This document shows, in pieces, positions 40,017 through 47,743 of a stretch of 64,000 bases of DNA. Source of the stretch: Mesorhizobium loti (lineage in GTDB: Bacteria; Pseudomonadota; Alphaproteobacteria; Rhizobiales; Rhizobiaceae); contig NZ_QGGH01000004.1 in NCBI RefSeq assembly GCF_003148495.1, positions 310,001 through 374,000 on the forward strand, in the 5' to 3' direction. Below the pieces are notes generated by a model. It did not search any database. It was given only the letters and a program-made list of their open reading frames with translations, and had not been told where the DNA came from. Numbering within the stretch: the stretch's first letter is position 1; every line of letters starts with the position of its first letter. A program made the position numbers and the translations under genes.

Positions 40017-41589
40017 CGCTGTCCCCCCACTTCGCGCCCACGTCGGCGCTCAGGATGACGAGCGTGTCATCAAGCTTGCCGTGCTCGCGGTCGGCGGCCA
40101 GGGCGGCGGCGTGCTCGCCGACTGGATCACCGATGTCGCCGAGCGCAACGGTTATGTCGCGCAATCGACCTCGGTCGCCGGCGTCGCCCAGCGCACCGGC
40201 GCCACCATCTACTATGTCGAGATGGCCCGCGACACCGGCCGGCTGCCGGTCTTTGCATTGTCGCCGTCGCAGGGCGATGTGGATATCCTGATCGCCGCTG
40301 AACTGATGGAAGCCGGCCGCGCCATCATCCGCGGCTTTGTCACGCCCGAGCGCACGACGCTGATCGCCTCGTCGCACCGCATCGCCGCCGTGTCGGAAAA
40401 AATCGAACCCGGCGACGGCCGAGCCTCGTCTTCCAGGGTGCACGCAACGGCGGAGGCCGCATCGAAGCGCTTCATCGCTTTCGACATGGAAAAGATCGCC
40501 GCCGACAATGGTTCGATGATCTCGGCCAGCCTGCTCGGCGCGCTGGCGGGGTCCGACGCGCTGCCCTTCACCCGCGAGAGCTACGAACAGGCAATCGGTG
40601 CCGGCGGCCGGGGCGTCAAGGCCAGCCTCGCCGCCTTCGGTGCCGCGTTTGACCGCGCGCGCGGTACGGCAGCGCCGGCGTTGAAGCCGGCTGAGCCCGC
40701 GATTGTCGAATCTGCCCTGGGCGCCGGACAGGTGAGTGGTCCGCAAAACCTGCTGCAAGGCTGGCAGGCTTTGGCCGCCCGCATCGATCTGTTGCCGGTG
40801 GCAGTCCGCGACATGGCGCTCAGGGGCCTGAGAAAGGTCGTCGACTATCAGGACATCGCCTACGGGCGCGAGTATCTCGACCAGCTGGACAAGGCCGTCG
40901 CGCTGGACGGACCGGACCGCGGCTATGGCCTGTCCATCGCTGCTGCAAAGCATCTGGCCAACGCGCTATGCTACGACGACATGATCCGCGTCGCCGATCT
41001 CAAAACGCGCTCGACGCGTGACCGGCGCGTGCGCCGCGAGGTCGGCGTCAAGGACGGCTCGATCCTTCAGGTCACCGAGTATTTCCATCCGCGCATCGAG
41101 GAGTTCTGCGGCACGCTGCCGGCGGGTCTTGGCAGCTACATCGAAAGCCGGCCGAAGCTCGCCGCCTTTCTCGACCGCCGCATCAACCATGGCCGCCGTA
41201 TCCGCACCGACAGCTTCGCCGGCTTTGCAGCACTCTGGTTCATCGGCGGCCTGCGCCGCTGGCGCCGCAGCCTGCTGCGTCACAAGGTCGAGATCGCGCA
41301 TCTCGACCGCTGGTACGCTCTGGCGCTCGACCATGTGCCTCAGGATTATGCGCTGGCTGTCGAGATCCTCAACTGCCGCCGGCTGATCAAGGGCTACAGC
41401 GACACCCATGTCCGGGCGCAATCGAAATTCGACCGGGTGCTGTCCGCGCTCGATCTGCTCAAGGGCCGAGCGGACGCCGCCGACTGGATCCGGCGCCTGC
41501 GCGAGATGGCGCTGAAGGACGAGAAGGGCGACATGCTCGACGGCGCGCTGAAGACGGTGGCGACGCTCAACGACAATGCAGTCCGCTGA
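40009..41589 (+). CDS. Indolepyruvate:ferredoxin oxidoreductase-type beta subunit (IorB-like with extra domain)
   Basis: 526 residues. The N-terminal 200 residues are the gamma-type 2-oxoacid oxidoreductase domain: LAVLAVGGQGGGVLADWITDVAERNGY and STSVAGVAQRTGATIYYVE. The C-terminal 300 residues (rich in Arg and Lys, with YGREYLDQLDKAV, DRRINHGRRIRTDSFAGFAALW) are an additional helical domain seen in the larger bacterial indolepyruvate oxidoreductases and absent from archaeal IorB. The start overlaps the alpha subunit gene, so the two are made in a coupled way. Last gene of the plus-strand operon; the next gene is convergent. Confidence 0.88.
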   Translation: MLDAVPPLRAHVGAQDDERVIKLAVLAVGGQGGGVLADWITDVAERNGYVAQSTSVAGVAQRTGATIYYVEMARDTGRLPVFALSPSQGDVDILIAAELMEAGRAIIRGFVTPERTTLIASSHRIAAVSEKIEPGDGRASSSRVHATAEAASKRFIAFDMEKIAADNGSMISASLLGALAGSDALPFTRESYEQAIGAGGRGVKASLAAFGAAFDRARGTAAPALKPAEPAIVESALGAGQVSGPQNLLQGWQALAARIDLLPVAVRDMALRGLRKVVDYQDIAYGREYLDQLDKAVALDGPDRGYGLSIAAAKHLANALCYDDMIRVADLKTRSTRDRRVRREVGVKDGSILQVTEYFHPRIEEFCGTLPAGLGSYIESRPKLAAFLDRRINHGRRIRTDSFAGFAALWFIGGLRRWRRSLLRHKVEIAHLDRWYALALDHVPQDYALAVEILNCRRLIKGYSDTHVRAQSKFDRVLSALDLLKGRADAADWIRRLREMALKDEKGDMLDGALKTVATLNDNAVR

Positions 41590-41622
41590 CGGACGTCGTG
41601 ACGCCCATTGGCTATTCAGCCG

Positions 41623-42861
41623 TCACGCGACAAGCCCCTGCATTGGCTTCACTGCGGCGGACTCCGGAAACACCTTGTCACCGAGGGTTCCGGCCGAAAG
41701 CCCGAACTGATCGGCGAGCAGCCCTTTCAGCACCGCCCTGACATCGCTGGTCGGCGCTAGGTCGCGTTGTTCGTAAAGCTGAGCCGGCTTCAATCCAGGC
41801 CAATCAGCGATAACGCGCCCGCCCTTGATGGCGCCGCCGGCCAGCAGCACCACAGTGCCGGTGCCGTGATCGGTGCCGACGGTGCCGTTGATCTGGGCCG
41901 TGCGTCCGAACTCGGTGATGACGACGATCGCCGTGTCCTTCCAGCGCTCGCCGAGACCTTTCTCGAATTCTTCGAAGGCGCCGTCGAGACCGCCGAGCAA
42001 GGTGGCGAGCCGACCGGTCGCACCGCCTTCATTGACATGCGTGTCCCAGCCATCGAAGGCGAGAGCCGCAATACGCGGCCCGTCGTCGGCCGCCATCAGC
42101 TTGGCCGCACCCTGTGCCGCCTGCCGCATGCCGGCGGCACTGTCGGGACCGCCCTTCGGCTTCATCGCCTTGGCGCCCATCTGGTCGTCGAGCGCCATGC
42201 GGTCGGCGTCGAGCCCCTTTTGCAGGGCCACCGCGAGAACCGTGTCGCGATGCTGGTAGAGGTCGAGAACGCGCGCCGCGAAACCATCGCTGGGTGCCGG
42301 CAGCGATTGCGGCGCCCAGCCAAGTACGGGTGCGGCGCCACGGATCACCAGCGGCGTTGACGGCCCGACGGCCAACCCACCAAGCGTTGCCACGCGGTCG
42401 CCCGATGGCAGGTTTTCAAGCGCCCGGTTGAGCCAGCCGGTGGCGACATGGCCGGGGCCGGCAAAGCCGCTTTCCAGCACGTCCTGGCCGTCGAAATGCG
42501 AGCGGTCGCGATAGCCGGTTGCGGCCGCATGCACGACCGCCGCCTGGCTGTTCTTGAACAGCCGTGCAAACACCGGCATCGACGGATTGAGCGCGAAGAA
42601 GCCGTCCAGCGGCAGCGCCGCATGCGGGCCGGTCAGGGACAAGGCGATGTCGCCATGCAAGCCGGCATAGTCGGGATCGCCGACCGGACCGACCGCCGAC
42701 AGGCCGTCAAGCGCGCCGCGCAGCACGATGACGATCAGACGTGGATCGCGATTGTCGGCGGCGCGGGCAAGGCGGGGCATGTAGGCCCAGGCAAACAGCG
42801 CGCCACCGGTCATCAACACGGCGCGGCGGGAGGGATCGGGAACTTCGCACAGCAGGCTCAT
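41623..42861 (-). CDS. DUF1501-family protein, Tat-exported
   Basis: A 412-residue protein of the sulfatase-like DUF1501 family (COG4102). The N-terminus has SRRAVLMTGGALFAWAYMPR, a twin-arginine signal, then DPRLIVIVLRGALDGLSAVGPVGDPDY and TIVVITEFGRT-type segment AIVVITEFGRTAQINGTVGTDHG, which resembles the alkaline-phosphatase-fold metal site (E, D-H-G). The catalytic role of the family is not established. It is paired with a DUF1800 gene upstream, as in many Gram-negative bacteria, with a 34-base gap. ATG 42861. Confidence 0.88.
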   Translation of the reverse strand: MSLLCEVPDPSRRAVLMTGGALFAWAYMPRLARAADNRDPRLIVIVLRGALDGLSAVGPVGDPDYAGLHGDIALSLTGPHAALPLDGFFALNPSMPVFARLFKNSQAAVVHAAATGYRDRSHFDGQDVLESGFAGPGHVATGWLNRALENLPSGDRVATLGGLAVGPSTPLVIRGAAPVLGWAPQSLPAPSDGFAARVLDLYQHRDTVLAVALQKGLDADRMALDDQMGAKAMKPKGGPDSAAGMRQAAQGAAKLMAADDGPRIAALAFDGWDTHVNEGGATGRLATLLGGLDGAFEEFEKGLGERWKDTAIVVITEFGRTAQINGTVGTDHGTGTVVLLAGGAIKGGRVIADWPGLKPAQLYEQRDLAPTSDVRAVLKGLLADQFGLSAGTLGDKVFPESAAVKPMQGLVA

Positions 42862-42895
42862 GACATCGTCTCCACGGAAGTTGTCTGCGCTGGAA

Positions 42896-44347
42896 CTACC
42901 TGCGCTGGAATTCTGGGGCCATCAGCAACAGCGCCAGCCCTTGCTGCTTGGATTCGGCATGGGCGATCGCCTGCCGCGTCTCCGGCGAGGCGGCAGGGCC
43001 GATCAGCGCCTCAAGCATGTCGTTGGGATTGCCGATATCCTTGACCTGGCGTGCCGCTTGCCAGGCGATGTCGAGGCGGATTTTCATACCCTCGGCCGAC
43101 GTCCAGCCGTCGGCCCCGTCGGAAAAGCCGTTGGGTCCCGGCGGCTGCCAGAGCGGCTCGCCCAGCGCGTTGAGCCAGCCGAGCGACTGGCCGGGATCGT
43201 TCGCCGAGCCGGGACCGGCCGCCCTTCGGATGGCGGCGATATAGTCGAAGGGCGAGCGTATCTTCATCAGTGGCGTCGACCACGCCTCCGGCATGTCGAT
43301 GAGGGCGACCGCCAGCGCCCGCAGATTGCCGTCGGTCTTGGCGAAGACCTTGGCGAGGCGCGCAACTGTAGCCGCCGGGGGCGTGTCGGCGATGAAATGG
43401 CGAGCCAGTTTGGTGGCGATGTGCAGGGCTGTTGCCGGATGGCGGGCGATATCGTTGAGCGCGGCCTCGGCCTGTCCCATGCCACACGCGGGATAGGTCT
43501 TGCCGAGCAGCACTGCGTCGCCCGGCTCATGTGCATTTGCGTTGAAGACAAAATTGCCGGGCTCGCCCAGCCGTCCATCGCGCCCGGCCATCGTCCAGCC
43601 GGTGAGGATGCGCGCGAAGCTGGTGACATCGGCCTGGGTATAGCCACTGCCGACGCCGAGCGTGTGCAATTCCAGGATTTCCCGGGCGAGGTTTTCATTG
43701 AGGCCACGCTTGCGGTTCTTGCCCGCGCGCGACTCCGGGCCGATCGATTGCTGGTTGTCGAGATAGAACAGCATCGCCGGATGATGCTCTACCGCCAGCA
43801 GCATATCGGCGAAGCGGCCGAGCACGAAAGGGCGGATGGCTTCCCGCTCGAAGGCACCGGCGCTGGCGCGAACGACGGTGTCCTTTGCCACCGAGACACA
43901 GAAATGGTTCGACCAGAAGCAGACGAGGCGTTCGACGAAGCCGGCCTTGACCCGAACAGCCTTGTCGAAGCGCGCCTGCGCTTCCGCCCGGAACAACACC
44001 ACCTCGACCGGCGGTACGCTGGGTTTGCCGGCCGGCACGGGTTGTGTTGGCACGGCCTGGGCGCTCGCCGCCCCCGGCTGCGCCACCGCGGCCATGCGCT
44101 CACGCTCGAGCTTGCGCTGGAAATTTGCCGCCATGCTGGCCTGGATGGCAGGCGTACTGCCTTGCAGGTTGGCATAGGCCGGGTCATCAGGCGAGATCAT
44201 GGCGATGTCGGCTTGCCGCAACTCCGCCTTGAGATAACCGCGCGGATCGCCGGCTATGCTGTCGCGGTCGCCAGGCCGTGCTCCAAGCCCGAAGCGGTTG
44301 AACGCGACGAGGGCCGGATCAGGGGAATTGAAAGCCGGGATAGCCAA
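42896..44347 (-). CDS. DUF1800-family protein
   Basis: 483 residues of the DUF1800 family (COG5267). Diagnostic pieces are FNRFGLGARPGDRDSI near the N-terminus, LVCFWSNHFCVS, FYLDNQQSIGPESRAGKNRKRGLNENLARE, ILELHTLGVGSGYTQADVTSFARILTGWTM and FVFNANAHEPGDAVLLG. The function is unknown; the gene is nearly always beside DUF1501, so the products probably act together outside the cytoplasm or at the membrane. No clear signal peptide is visible here, unlike its partner. Start taken as TTG 44347 because GGAGAG stands 5 bases before it. Confidence 0.87.
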   Translation of the reverse strand: MAIPAFNSPDPALVAFNRFGLGARPGDRDSIAGDPRGYLKAELRQADIAMISPDDPAYANLQGSTPAIQASMAANFQRKLERERMAAVAQPGAASAQAVPTQPVPAGKPSVPPVEVVLFRAEAQARFDKAVRVKAGFVERLVCFWSNHFCVSVAKDTVVRASAGAFEREAIRPFVLGRFADMLLAVEHHPAMLFYLDNQQSIGPESRAGKNRKRGLNENLAREILELHTLGVGSGYTQADVTSFARILTGWTMAGRDGRLGEPGNFVFNANAHEPGDAVLLGKTYPACGMGQAEAALNDIARHPATALHIATKLARHFIADTPPAATVARLAKVFAKTDGNLRALAVALIDMPEAWSTPLMKIRSPFDYIAAIRRAAGPGSANDPGQSLGWLNALGEPLWQPPGPNGFSDGADGWTSAEGMKIRLDIAWQAARQVKDIGNPNDMLEALIGPAASPETRQAIAHAESKQQGLALLLMAPEFQRR

Positions 44348-44470
44348 GTCAGCTCTCCATCGCTTGGGCCTCCTGTGCCTGGCGCAGGAGCCCGTCCGAG
44401 CCGTTTTGTACCTGGTTCAATGGGGATCGAGGGGGCCGGCACGTGGTGGAGCGGCCGACCCCCTTATGTC

Positions 44471-44749
44471 CTACCAGCGGTGCCAACGATGCCAGCGATG
44501 GTGCGGATGCCCGACATAGAAGGCCGGGCCATGCCAACGGTGGTAACGAGGATAGACCACCACACGGTTGGGCACGCAGCGTCCCCAATGATTGGGATGC
44601 CAGCCCGGTCCACAGCCCCAGGCGACATGCTCGACCAGCGCCGGTGCGGCAAGTGGCGCCAATGGCATCGCCAGGGATGCCGCAGCGGTCGCAACCGTTC
44701 CGGTAACGGCAAGAGCGGCGGTGATCGCGTATTTTGTCAGATAGTTCAT
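44471..44749 (-). CDS. Small secreted His/Trp-rich protein of the GCG_CRPN type
   Basis: A 92-residue precursor. The signal peptide MNYLTKYAITAALAVTGTVA...SLA is followed by a mature part with GCGPGWHPNHWGRCVPN, matching the GCG...CxPN motif seen in small secreted proteins of rhizobia, and a tail of HRWHG/HHRWHRW repeats with many His and Trp. Metal binding or cell-envelope association is plausible, but the function is unknown. ATG 44749 chosen at the signal peptide; upstream frame discarded. It lies alone on the minus strand between the DUF1800 gene and a metal-sensor-like gene. Confidence 0.78.
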   Translation of the reverse strand: MNYLTKYAITAALAVTGTVATAAASLAMPLAPLAAPALVEHVAWGCGPGWHPNHWGRCVPNRVVVYPRYHRWHGPAFYVGHPHHRWHRWHRW

Positions 44750-44857
44750 GACGATGCTCCGAATGTTTCCGAGGTTGAAAGCCTGCCGCACCACACGGAT
44801 CTGGCAGGCCTGCCCTTCGCTTCGTTAAACGGCACCGTCAGCGTTTTCCGTCGGTCA

Positions 44858-45301
44858 TCACTGCGATTTTTTTGGCGCGGCGGCCCCGCTGCGTTTCATC
44901 AGCCCTTGCGCCAGCACGCCGCGCCCCTCAGCGGAACTTGCCGCCGCGAACTCCACAATGCGCTGCTCCAGCCGCGTGCGCACGGTGACATCGGCATTGC
45001 GGGCCCGCTCCAGTGCCGCCGACAGCGCCGTCGTGTCCAGAACCGGCTGTTGCAGCAGGTCGGCTGCTTCACGCCTGGCTTGCTGGCCGTCGAGAATGAC
45101 CTGACGGGATTCTCGGCGAACATCGCGCAACGCCTTGCGGAAGACCGTGCGATCCTGTTCGGGAAGCCGGCCACCGGCCGCCTCCAGTGAATAGCCCTGG
45201 TTTTTGCCGCTTCTTATCCAGACGGCTCCGCCGGCAAGCGCTCCGGCCAGGAAAACGTTGAGCACCACCGACGCGATGACAAGGTTGCGGCTCATGGTCA
45301 T
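44858..45301 (-). CDS. Periplasmic heavy-metal-sensor-like protein (CnrX/Spy-like)
   Basis: 147 residues: an N-terminal membrane anchor (LVIASVVLNVFLAGALAGGAVWI) and a periplasmic helical hairpin (RTVFRKALRDVRRESRQVILDGQQARREAADLL and the following helix) like the heavy-metal resistance/RND-linked sensor family. The Met/His ligand residues of CnrX are not conserved, so metal sensing is uncertain. ATG 45301 overlaps the anti-sigma stop (ATGA). Third partner of an ECF sigma/anti-sigma unit. Confidence 0.72.
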   Translation of the reverse strand: MTMSRNLVIASVVLNVFLAGALAGGAVWIRSGKNQGYSLEAAGGRLPEQDRTVFRKALRDVRRESRQVILDGQQARREAADLLQQPVLDTTALSAALERARNADVTVRTRLEQRIVEFAAASSAEGRGVLAQGLMKRSGAAAPKKSQ

Positions 45302-45750
45302 AGGTCTTCCTCGATCGTGTCGCGGTCGGGGCCGGTATCGCCGAACGCCGTCACATTGGCATCCAGCACATAGTGGTCCGGCTGGACCTCGGGTGTGACG
45401 ACGGTCACCAGGGCCAGTCCTGCCACGGCGCCGGCCAGACCAATGCCGGCAAGTCCCAGCCCCAGCCACCAGAACCGCTGACGCCGGCGCTGGATGAGGT
45501 GCCGGCCGGCGGCCTGCTGGATGCTGCCGTGCAGGGCCTTGCCGGGGGCGTCGACGCGGTAGCTGTCAAGCCGCGCGTCGAGTGTCCCGGCATGCTTCAA
45601 AATGGCCTCGCCCGCTTCGCTTGCGGCAAAGATAGTGCCGGCCATCCGTTCAGCCTCGGGCCATCGCCGCAAGTCACCGCCATAGGCCGCAGCCAGGGCG
45701 GCAAAGCGCTTGGCATCCATTGCCGGTTCGTTCCTGGACCCTTCAGCCAT
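45298..45750 (-). CDS. Membrane-anchored anti-sigma factor (putative)
   Basis: About 150 residues: a cytoplasmic N-terminal part (AMDAKRFAALAAAYGGDLRRWPEAERMAG) typical of anti-sigma-like proteins next to ECF sigma genes in rhizobia, and one membrane segment (WWLGLGLAGIGLAGAVAGLALVTVV) near residue 110, then a short periplasmic tail. GGGGAAG precedes ATG 45750. An in-frame GTG at 45873 would overlap the sigma stop but adds 41 residues of un-protein-like sequence, so it was not used. It presumably holds the sigma factor at the membrane until a signal reaches the periplasmic side. Confidence 0.75.
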   Translation of the reverse strand: MAEGSRNEPAMDAKRFAALAAAYGGDLRRWPEAERMAGTIFAASEAGEAILKHAGTLDARLDSYRVDAPGKALHGSIQQAAGRHLIQRRRQRFWWLGLGLAGIGLAGAVAGLALVTVVTPEVQPDHYVLDANVTAFGDTGPDRDTIEEDL

Positions 45751-45869
45751 GTGTCTTCCCCTTGCCCATTGGCGCCGCGTGCTCGCGCGGCATGGGGCTG
45801 ACAGGAATCGAGCGCCAGGCAGCGCCTGCAAGGCGCGATGGCCGTTGCGCCTTGGTGCTGATCCGGTTC

Positions 45870-46412
45870 TCACTCATCGGCGTCATCCCTGGTCAGGATC
45901 GTCTGCAGCGAGCGGCGGCCGCGTGCAAGCAGGCTCTCCAGGGCATCGACGCTGATCTGCAAGGTCGCTGCCGCCTCGATGTTGGACATCTCCTGATAGT
46001 AGACCAGGATGATCGCCTCGCGCTGGCGCGGCGCGATGCCTTGCAGCGCCTGTTTGACCCGATGATCTTCCTCCCCGGGATGAGCATCGGGAAGCGGCGC
46101 AGGATCGGCCACGTCCGGCACCTCGTCGGTCACCCATTCGCGGCGCCGGCGCAGCCGGTCGTAGCACAGGTTCAGCGTCACCCGGTGGACCCAGGTGTCG
46201 AAGCGCGCATTGCCGTACCGCCAGCCCGAGGCATGACGCCAGATCCGGACAAAGGTTTCCTGGGCGACATCCTCGGCCTCCGCCGCATCGCCGAGCATGC
46301 GCACGGCAAGCGCCAGGATGCGCGGCAGCTTGCGCGCGACCAGGGTTTGCACGGCAGCCGGATCGCCGGCGCCGACACGGCGAACCAGCTCCTCGTCCGG
46401 ATCCGCAGCCAT
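45870..46412 (-). CDS. ECF-family RNA polymerase sigma factor
   Basis: 180 residues: region 2 (LARKLPRILALAVRMLGDAAEAEDVAQETFVRIWRHA, with FDTWVHRVTLNLCYDRLRRRRE binding the -10 element) and region 4 (LQGIAPRQREAIILVYYQEMSNIEAAATLQISVDALESLLARGRRSL) joined by a short acidic linker. GTG 46424 is possible, but ATG 46412 has GGGAG upstream. The EF-hand gene lies 45 bases upstream and the anti-sigma gene downstream, suggesting one transcript. Target promoters are unknown. Confidence 0.93.
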   Translation of the reverse strand: MAADPDEELVRRVGAGDPAAVQTLVARKLPRILALAVRMLGDAAEAEDVAQETFVRIWRHASGWRYGNARFDTWVHRVTLNLCYDRLRRRREWVTDEVPDVADPAPLPDAHPGEEDHRVKQALQGIAPRQREAIILVYYQEMSNIEAAATLQISVDALESLLARGRRSLQTILTRDDADE

Positions 46413-46457
46413 CAGTCGGCGCACTCCCGATGTTCATCGCGCGTCATTGCCTCTTGG

Positions 46458-46880
46458 TCATTGCTCCTGCTTGGGAGCGGTTTTGTGGCTTGGCAGTTCG
46501 TCGGCCGTCAGAACGCCGTCGGCATTCTTGTCGAGCCGGGCAAAGCGCTTGGCGAAGAATGCATCGAGCTCGGCGCGGTCGATGAAGCCGTCATGGTTGG
46601 AATCGATCCGCGCGAAGGATTTGGCGGGGTCGCCCTTGCCGTTGCGTTTCGCCTGAAAGGCCGTCCACTCCAGCAGGCTGATCTTGCCGTCGCCGTCCGT
46701 GTCGGCCGCCATGATCGCCTTCTCGCGCCGCTTCTGGAATTTGGCCAGCGTGATGTCGGATTTGACCCCCGAGGCGCTTGGCGAGGCGGTCGGCGGTGCA
46801 GGGGGCGGTGTCGTTGTCTGGGCGAAAGCCGCAACGGCTTGCAAACTCAAGGTAACGACGATTATCGAACGGCTGATCAT
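46458..46880 (-). CDS. Secreted EF-hand calcium-binding protein
   Basis: A 140-residue precursor with a Sec signal (MISRSIIVVTLSLQAVAAFA-Q) and three canonical EF-hand loops, DTDGDGKISLLE, DSNHDGFIDRAE and DKNADGVLTADE, with the acidic residues at positions 1, 3, 5 and 12 largely in place. A Pro/Ala-rich linker precedes the first hand. ATG 46880 follows GGAGAC. It lies upstream of the ECF sigma gene by 45 bases on the same strand. A calcium-binding input to the sigma/anti-sigma switch is an attractive but untested idea. Confidence 0.87.
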   Translation of the reverse strand: MISRSIIVVTLSLQAVAAFAQTTTPPPAPPTASPSASGVKSDITLAKFQKRREKAIMAADTDGDGKISLLEWTAFQAKRNGKGDPAKSFARIDSNHDGFIDRAELDAFFAKRFARLDKNADGVLTADELPSHKTAPKQEQ

Positions 46881-46996
46881 GCTTTGCGTCTCCGGGTTGG
46901 TGCGTTGCAGACGACCTGTGCCGCCGTCACGCTTCAACCGTTAAACGCCGCGACCCGAAAAATCCGTCGGTCGCGCGTGCTGATCCGTTCGTGCTC

Positions 46997-47047
46997 GAAA
47001 AAACAAATAGAGCCCATCCCGATTCCATCGGGATGGAACAGGCTCTA
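46997..47047 (-). terminator. Intrinsic terminator overlapping the YodC-like gene stop
   Basis: Arms TAGAGCC (47008-47014) and GGCTCTA (47041-47047) enclose a second perfect hairpin CATCCCGAT / ATCGGGATG. Beyond it, the minus strand reads TTTGTTTTTT. The stop codon of the small gene is part of the stem. Confidence 0.85.
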
Positions 47048-47233
47048 GTCTGATTGGTCGGCCGCAACCAGTTGTTCAGGCTTGAACCCGGCATGTTGCG
47101 GGGTCCACACCTCGCCCTCGCGATTGAACCAGTGGCACATATACATGCCCGAGGCCGCACCATCGCTGACCGTCATCCTGGGGCCTCCGGATTTCAGCTT
47201 GACGACGTCTCCGGTCTTGAAATTGTTGGGCAT
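47045..47233 (-). CDS. YodC/DUF2158-family small protein
   Basis: A 62-residue protein with MPNNFKTGDVVKLKSGGPRMTVSD and a MYMCHWFNREGEVWTPQHAGFKPEQL core, an SH3-like fold of the YodC/DUF2158 type. No enzymatic residues are apparent; the family is small and its role unknown. Strong GGGAGG precedes the ATG. The intrinsic terminator immediately after the stop shows that it forms its own transcript. Confidence 0.88.
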   Translation of the reverse strand: MPNNFKTGDVVKLKSGGPRMTVSDGAASGMYMCHWFNREGEVWTPQHAGFKPEQLVAADQSD

Positions 47234-47431
47234 TTTTGACCTCCCATGCTGAGGCCACGAGTTTCACATCAAACCGGGGTCTCGACAATGGCAGATGTGC
47301 TTCGCCGGCGTCGCAATCCTTTGCACCAGCAGAGCATCTCCCGAGCGCCAGCCGAACGCGTTGCGGCGGTCCGATCTATCTCTTCGGTCTTAACCTTTCC
47401 GTAAATATTTGGCGGCTACTTGGACAGCGAT

Positions 47432-47507
47432 GGCCTCGTGGCGGAGCGGCTACGCTGGAGACTGCAAATCTCTGAAGCCTCGGTTCGATCCCGAGGCGAG
47501 GCCTCCA
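47432..47507 (+). tRNA. tRNA-Cys (GCA)
   Basis: A 76-base cloverleaf with an encoded CCA. Acceptor GGCCTCG / CGAGGCC; D-stem GCG/CGC with loop GAGCGGCTA; anticodon stem GGAGA/TCTCT with loop CTGCAAA (anticodon GCA); T-loop TTCGATC. The T-stem can form six base pairs (CCTCGG/CCGAGG) instead of five, which lengthens the acceptor-T stack by one pair. Discriminator base is T. Confidence 0.9.
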
Positions 47508-47667
47508 CCTTTCCAGGATACTATCGGACCATCAGGGGATCCTGTCCGGCAAGCATTCAGCGGCGACAATCGACAAAGAAGCGAGAGGTCGGGCACAAGA
47601 GGCTTGGCCCCGGACGCAAGAGGCTTAGCCCAGTGAGGGCGCTATTGCCTGCTCTTTTTGGGAGAAG

Positions 47668-47743
47668 TGGTGCCGCTTGCGTGACTCGAACACGCGACCC
47701 CCGCATTACGAATGCGGTGCTCTACCAACTGAGCTAAAGCGGC
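47668..47743 (-). tRNA. tRNA-Thr (CGT)
   Basis: A 76-base cloverleaf on the minus strand. Acceptor GCCGCTT / AAGCGGC, D-arm TAGCTCAGTTGGTAGAGCA, anticodon loop TTCGTAA within CCGCA/TGCGG, T-arm GCGTG-TTCGAGT-CACGC, encoded CCA. Between it and tRNA-Cys lie two copies of the 15-mer CAAGAGGCTTRGCCC (47596-47610 and 47617-47631). Confidence 0.95.

Noticed and set aside
42860..45190. 776-codon open frame on the plus strand across two minus-strand genes
   Set aside because: Composition is typical of antisense high-GC DNA, it crosses real gene borders and shows no conserved motif.
47596..47631. Two 15-base direct repeats between the tRNA genes
   Set aside because: Only two copies, no regular spacing or spacer, so not a CRISPR array; may be an att-like remnant, but no integrase is nearby.
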